Source of the DNA: Thauera sp.
Lineage (GTDB): Bacteria > Pseudomonadota > Gammaproteobacteria > Burkholderiales > Rhodocyclaceae
Direction of reading: 5' to 3'
Length of the DNA stretch: 8,426 nucleotides
Assembly: GCA_023150215.1 (NCBI GenBank)
Contig: JAKLLJ010000136.1
Span: 1 to 8,426 of the forward strand
Positions 6,077 to 8,426 of the stretch are shown piece by piece (within the stretch, counting starts at the first letter, position 1; each line of letters starts with the position of its first letter). The notes beneath the pieces were generated by a model. That model ran no database searches, had not been told where the DNA came from, and was given only the letters and a program-made list of their open reading frames with translations. The translations under genes were made by a program, and so were the position numbers.

Positions 6077-6226
6077 GGGTCTGCGTAACCTGCCGCTGCT
6101 GCGCGGCATCTGGGGCGATCTGATGAGCCTGTGCAATGGATTCGAGACTTGTACGCGCGCGTAGCGATGGGCGCGCCCTCTGAACGAGGGGACTCCAGTA
6201 GCGCAAGGGGCGCAATCTATTGGGCG

Positions 6227-7009
6227 TCACGAGGCTTCATCCAGCGTCCACTGCAACTGGCCTACTGCGTCTTCCACTGTTGGGCGAATATCCTTTTCCA
6301 GCACCAACGCCCTGATGTCTTCCTCGAACCGGTCACGCAGCGCTGACAGCAAAAGGCCATCTTCGTCCTCGTTCAGCAACTCTATGTAGCGCTCCAGCAG
6401 CGCATGGCTGATGTTGGCAATGTCGTCGTCACCCCCCGCTAGCAATTGATCCACGTATTCCGAAAGGAAGTCACTGGTTTCGCCCGCATGAGAGAGGGCT
6501 TCGCCGATCAGGCCGCCTAGGCTGATTTCCATGGGAATGACATCGCCACGAGCAGGCCCGATGAAGTCGAGGTTGCGCCGCGATGCTGCGTGCCTGACGC
6601 GCTCCAGCACGGCGGCGGTGATGTCGTCGCGGCTGATGCCTCCGATGTTTTCTGGATGATTGGCGTCGCCTGCGTCGTTTCGGGTGTAGATGCTCAAAAA
6701 CAGCATGGTGTGCTTAGGAAGCTCGTCCAATGCGTCCGTAATCACCGTGTTCAGCACTTCGTCAAAATTTCTGCTTGTAGAGCCAAAGCCGAAGTCATCG
6801 TCGTCATAGGGGCCTTGCTGCAACTGCCAGCAGTATTCGTCCCATAGATGGCGGACAGCAACTTCGCCAAACAGACCAACGGCATCCATATTGCTTAGCG
6901 ATGCGATGGTGGTTTGCACTAATTTTTCAAGCACTGGCTTGGCAATGGCACAGGCCGCAGCAACGAGGCGTTCGTAGTCGGCAGTGTCAACTTCGATCTT
7001 GTCTGGCAT
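6227..7009 (-). CDS. Acidic 260-residue protein of unknown function
   Basis: I do not recognise a family. The protein is acidic, with clusters YDDDDFGFG (68-76), GGDDDIAN (192-199) and NEDEDG (213-218). It is mostly predicted helical, with long amphipathic stretches (IAKPVLEKLVQTTIASL, NFDEVLNTVITDALDEL, ALLERYIELL, ALRDRFEEDIRALVLEKDI). There is no signal peptide, membrane segment, zinc site or nucleotide-binding motif. The start MPDKIEVDTADYERLV (ATG at 7007-7009) is preceded on the minus strand by AGGA with an eight-base spacer; the frame is open further upstream but without better starts. The gene reads as more A/T-rich than the replication genes, which suggests a different origin. It stands alone between two copies of a palindromic repeat. 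It could be cargo, for example an immunity or defence-associated protein, but nothing in the sequence proves that. Confidence 0.8.
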   Translation of the reverse strand: MPDKIEVDTADYERLVAAACAIAKPVLEKLVQTTIASLSNMDAVGLFGEVAVRHLWDEYCWQLQQGPYDDDDFGFGSTSRNFDEVLNTVITDALDELPKHTMLFLSIYTRNDAGDANHPENIGGISRDDITAAVLERVRHAASRRNLDFIGPARGDVIPMEISLGGLIGEALSHAGETSDFLSEYVDQLLAGGDDDIANISHALLERYIELLNEDEDGLLLSALRDRFEEDIRALVLEKDIRPTVEDAVGQLQWTLDEAS

Positions 7010-7124
7010 GTCTCTTTCCTTGCGCGCTCCTGCATAGGGTTTTCGGCCCGCAATGGCGGCCGTCTTGCCCCCGGTTGGACTGGTTCGGATAGAGAGTCCG
7101 TCCTGATTTTCGTGCAAACGGTGT

Positions 7125-7253
7125 TTGTTACGTTTGAGGGATACGCGCCTCGAACTGGACGGTATCTGCGAGCGCACCGGCCAGGCCAAGCGCCAAGTGA
7201 TCGAGGCCGAGATTCTGCACTTAGATAGTTACGCTGTAACCGATGCGAGGTGA
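7125..7253 (+). pseudogene. Ribbon-helix-helix antitoxin-like remnant
   Basis: Starting from a TTG at 7125, the frame reads RLELDGICERTGQAKRQVIEAE followed by ILHLDSYAVTDAR and a stop at 7251-7253. The pattern RL...LD.ICERTG..K..VI.EAI..HLD is that of CopG/RelB-type ribbon-helix-helix antitoxins, which bind their own promoter and neutralise a toxin. The first beta strand region is weak, there is no ATG or good ribosome site, and a stop sits just upstream (7104-7106). The last residues are encoded by the palindromic repeat, as if the gene were cut there. No toxin partner is recognisable next to it. It is about 42 residues, shorter than an intact antitoxin (usually 70-90). Confidence 0.45.
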
Positions 7254-7262
7254 TCCTCGCCC
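7228..7262 (+). repeat. Palindromic direct repeat, copy 2
   Basis: GTTACGCTGTAACCGATGC (7228-7246) is identical to 6002-6020, and 7247-7262 matches 6021-6036 at 11 of 16 positions. The palindrome is one base less perfect than copy 1, because A replaces the first G. It lies in the same orientation as copy 1, 1,226 bp away, with the acidic-protein gene and the antitoxin remnant between them. Confidence 0.8.
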
Positions 7263-7377
7263 GGCTGCACGATCTTTGCCCGCCCGAGCAGGCCACAGCA
7301 GTACGCACCCGATTGGTACGCAAGGCCGGTATGCACGGAACGCGCGTTGTTTTATCCCCGTTCCGCGTGGGAAAGGC

Positions 7378-7386
7378 TGTGGATAA
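7378..7386 (-). promoter_or_regulatory. DnaA-box match
   Basis: On the minus strand this is TTATCCACA, the exact consensus DnaA box. A weaker site, TTATCCCCG, lies on the + strand at 7352-7360. Single matches occur by chance, and there is no A/T-rich unwinding region beside them, so an origin here is not supported by this alone. Confidence 0.3.
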
Positions 7387-7499
7387 CCCTTGAACCGGCG
7401 CTGTAAGTCGATGAGAGGAAAGGGGTAGCAGGCGGTGCTCAAGGGTTGTGCGCTTGCCTCGCCCGACACTGGCCCCAGAAGGGAGTCCAAACCGTCAGA

Positions 7500-8426
7500 T
7501 CAGAGGTAATAGCCCGCAGTCGTGCGTAGCTGGTCGGCGAAGTTGTAGATGTCGTCTACCGACTCGATCGGGTTGCGAGTTTCATTCTTCTCCTGGTCGA
7601 ACGTCCCGAGATATTTTTGGCCCCGGTTGAAGTGCAGACGGCAGATCGGCTTCCTATTGTTGTCGTCGATCAAGATCCCGCAATAGCTCTGCGTGTCTCG
7701 CATCGCGATGCGCTTCACGCCGACGACGGACCGGACGATCGCCTTCACGATGTGGAAGCCCTCCATCTCCTCGATGGTGGTGGTGACCTTGTCCTCGGGC
7801 TCGTCCTTGGGCGCCTCGCTGCCTGCTTCCGCGGGGCTGTCGGCGGCTGGCACGGTGATCGGCCTGGTGCCGCTGATTGCAGACTTCAGGCGCTCGTTCA
7901 CTTGATCGCTCAGGTACTGCGCGGTCGCCTTTTTGGTGAGCTCGGCGAACTGCTCGCGCACCCTCTGCGTGATGGTGCCCTCGTAGACGTGCGTAGCTAT
8001 GAACCGGACGAAGTCGTCGCTCGGTGTCGAAAACTCGCTGGCGATGAGCCGCTTGATCTGGCCGATGAACTTCAGCTCGCCGGCGGCGCTGATGATCGAC
8101 TCGACGTCGAACGCGACCTTCGTCAGCTTCGCCAGCTCGGGTACGACGTGCTCGTCGATGTCGAGCAAGTCCAGCTCGAGGAACGGCTTCTCGTCCATCT
8201 TGTTCGGCTGGTCGAGATCGGTGAAGAACTTGTAGATCTGCCCATTCGTGAGTATCGCAATGCGGGCGCTCGTGACGTGGAAGTAGCGAAAGAGCTGGCC
8301 CGCGTGGTTGATGTTCAGCGGCTCGCCGAGCTTCTTGCACTCGAAGAGGATCTGGACCTCGCTGGACTTCAGGATCGCGTAGTCGATCTTCTCGCCCTTC
8401 TTGGTGCCGACGTCGCAGACAAACTC
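7500..8426 (-). CDS. Stand-alone HsdR-N-like PD-(D/E)xK nuclease-family protein, 5' end cut by window
   Basis: The frame runs from the window edge to TGA at 7500, giving the last 308 residues. Counting from the edge, the nuclease core is visible: an acidic residue in KIDYAI (D15), then ILFECKK (E29, K31), the E-x-K of PD-(D/E)xK enzymes, followed by an NHAGQLFRYF helix and ARIAILTNG strand. This is the layout of the type I restriction HsdR N-terminal domain as found in stand-alone proteins (COG4748-like) of about 350 residues. A long helical region (80-185) and a Pro/Glu-rich linker (190-216) lead to a C-terminal beta-rich domain (218-308: SYCGILIDDNN, PICRLHFNRGQKYLGTFD). No helicase motifs follow, so it is not a full HsdR. 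Such orphans are suspected defence proteins. About 45 N-terminal residues are probably outside the window. An internal ATG at 8198 would drop the catalytic core, so it is not the start. Confidence 0.85.
   Translation of the reverse strand, partial: EFVCDVGTKKGEKIDYAILKSSEVQILFECKKLGEPLNINHAGQLFRYFHVTSARIAILTNGQIYKFFTDLDQPNKMDEKPFLELDLLDIDEHVVPELAKLTKVAFDVESIISAAGELKFIGQIKRLIASEFSTPSDDFVRFIATHVYEGTITQRVREQFAELTKKATAQYLSDQVNERLKSAISGTRPITVPAADSPAEAGSEAPKDEPEDKVTTTIEEMEGFHIVKAIVRSVVGVKRIAMRDTQSYCGILIDDNNRKPICRLHFNRGQKYLGTFDQEKNETRNPIESVDDIYNFADQLRTTAGYYL

Larger units (their letters stand above)
5777..6226. other. Region without a supportable gene, rich in repeats and palindromes
   Basis: No frame here is convincing as a gene. 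It holds the GGTTACC triplet (5811-5843), the 15-bp palindrome and long-range direct repeat (6001-6036), and a terminator (6049-6076). Two perfect self-complementary blocks, TACGCGCGCGTA (6152-6163) and GGGCGCGCCC (6169-6178), lie close together. A small hairpin CCCTC/GAGGG (6176-6190) follows, downstream of the minus-strand gene but without a T-run. One minus-strand frame around 5880-5985 contains a hydrophobic stretch (LRVLIAVIGVAFALRF) that could be a membrane segment, but it has no good start or ribosome site. Confidence 0.5.
7010..7499. other. Gap between the two minus-strand genes, with remnants and repeats
   Basis: This gap holds the leader of the acidic-protein gene, a ribbon-helix-helix-like remnant (7125-7253), the second palindromic repeat (7228-7262), a 47-codon + strand ORF (7250-7393, GTG start overlapping the remnant's stop as GTGA) with coding-like codon use, and GTACGCA twice 15 bp apart (7301-7307, 7316-7322). 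A perfect DnaA-box match on the minus strand (TTATCCACA, 7378-7386) lies near a 7/9 match TTATCCCCG (7352-7360). I see no clear terminator after the nuclease-like gene and no strong promoter for the acidic-protein gene. Confidence 0.5.

Noticed and set aside
5813..6136. Minus-strand ORF with a hydrophobic stretch
   Set aside because: It crosses the terminator and repeat copy 1 and has no convincing start. A small membrane protein is possible but unsupported.
5851..7101. Inverted 10-bp match ACGGACTCTC (5851-5860) and GAGAGTCCGT (7092-7101), which might be ends of an insertion
   Set aside because: Ten-base matches are expected by chance in a window this size, and the similarity fades on both sides.
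7352..7386. A replication origin around the DnaA-box matches
   Set aside because: Only one perfect and one partial box are present, without an A/T-rich region or further iterons.
1..8426. CRISPR array, tRNA or rRNA genes
   Set aside because: No regular repeat-spacer pattern, cloverleaf or rRNA-like sequence was seen on either strand.

Overview
The window is GC-rich and gene-dense, with strong G/C preference at third codon positions. It looks like accessory DNA of a beta- or gammaproteobacterium (Burkholderiales, Rhodocyclales or Xanthomonadales would fit). No 16S rRNA, tRNA or housekeeping gene is present, so the taxon is an inference from composition and gene families only.

Positions 1-4680 are the early DNA-replication module of a temperate phage or phage-like element, all on the + strand. 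A small conserved phage-type protein ends at 373 and is followed by a terminator-like hairpin (379-419). Then comes a tightly packed operon: an excisionase-like DNA-binding protein (474-701), a winged-helix protein (702-1064), a replication-initiator-like protein with the phage N-terminus MARIRTIKPE (1064-1663), an SF2 DEAH helicase with a zinc ribbon (1660-3222), a zinc-finger/Toprim primase (3215-4177) and another winged-helix protein (4202-4678). Stops and starts touch or overlap at four of the junctions, which suggests translational coupling. The initiator-like gene carries iteron-like repeats and a palindrome in its 3' half, as lambda O does, so the phage origin may lie inside it.

Positions 4865-6230 are a transition zone. 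It starts with an intact zinc-ribbon protein of a widespread but functionally unknown family (4865-5461). Immediately after it is a broken piece that looks like an ADP-ribosyltransferase-type phage toxin domain (5483-5776). Six short repeats follow (GGTATCC x3, GGTTACC x3, 5753-5844), then a 15-bp palindrome (6001-6015) and a terminator (6049-6076).

Positions 6227-8426 hold minus-strand cargo. One gene encodes an unrecognised acidic 260-residue protein (6227-7009). The other is the C-terminal 308 residues of a stand-alone HsdR-N-like PD-(D/E)xK nuclease-family protein (7500-8426, running off the window), plausibly a defence protein. Between them lie a ribbon-helix-helix antitoxin-like remnant and a second copy of the palindromic repeat, so the acidic-protein gene sits between two direct repeats 1,226 bp apart. 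Overall this reads as a phage replication block joined to a degraded, repeat-bounded cargo region. The repeat-bounded segment and the stand-alone nuclease are the best candidates for something not yet described.
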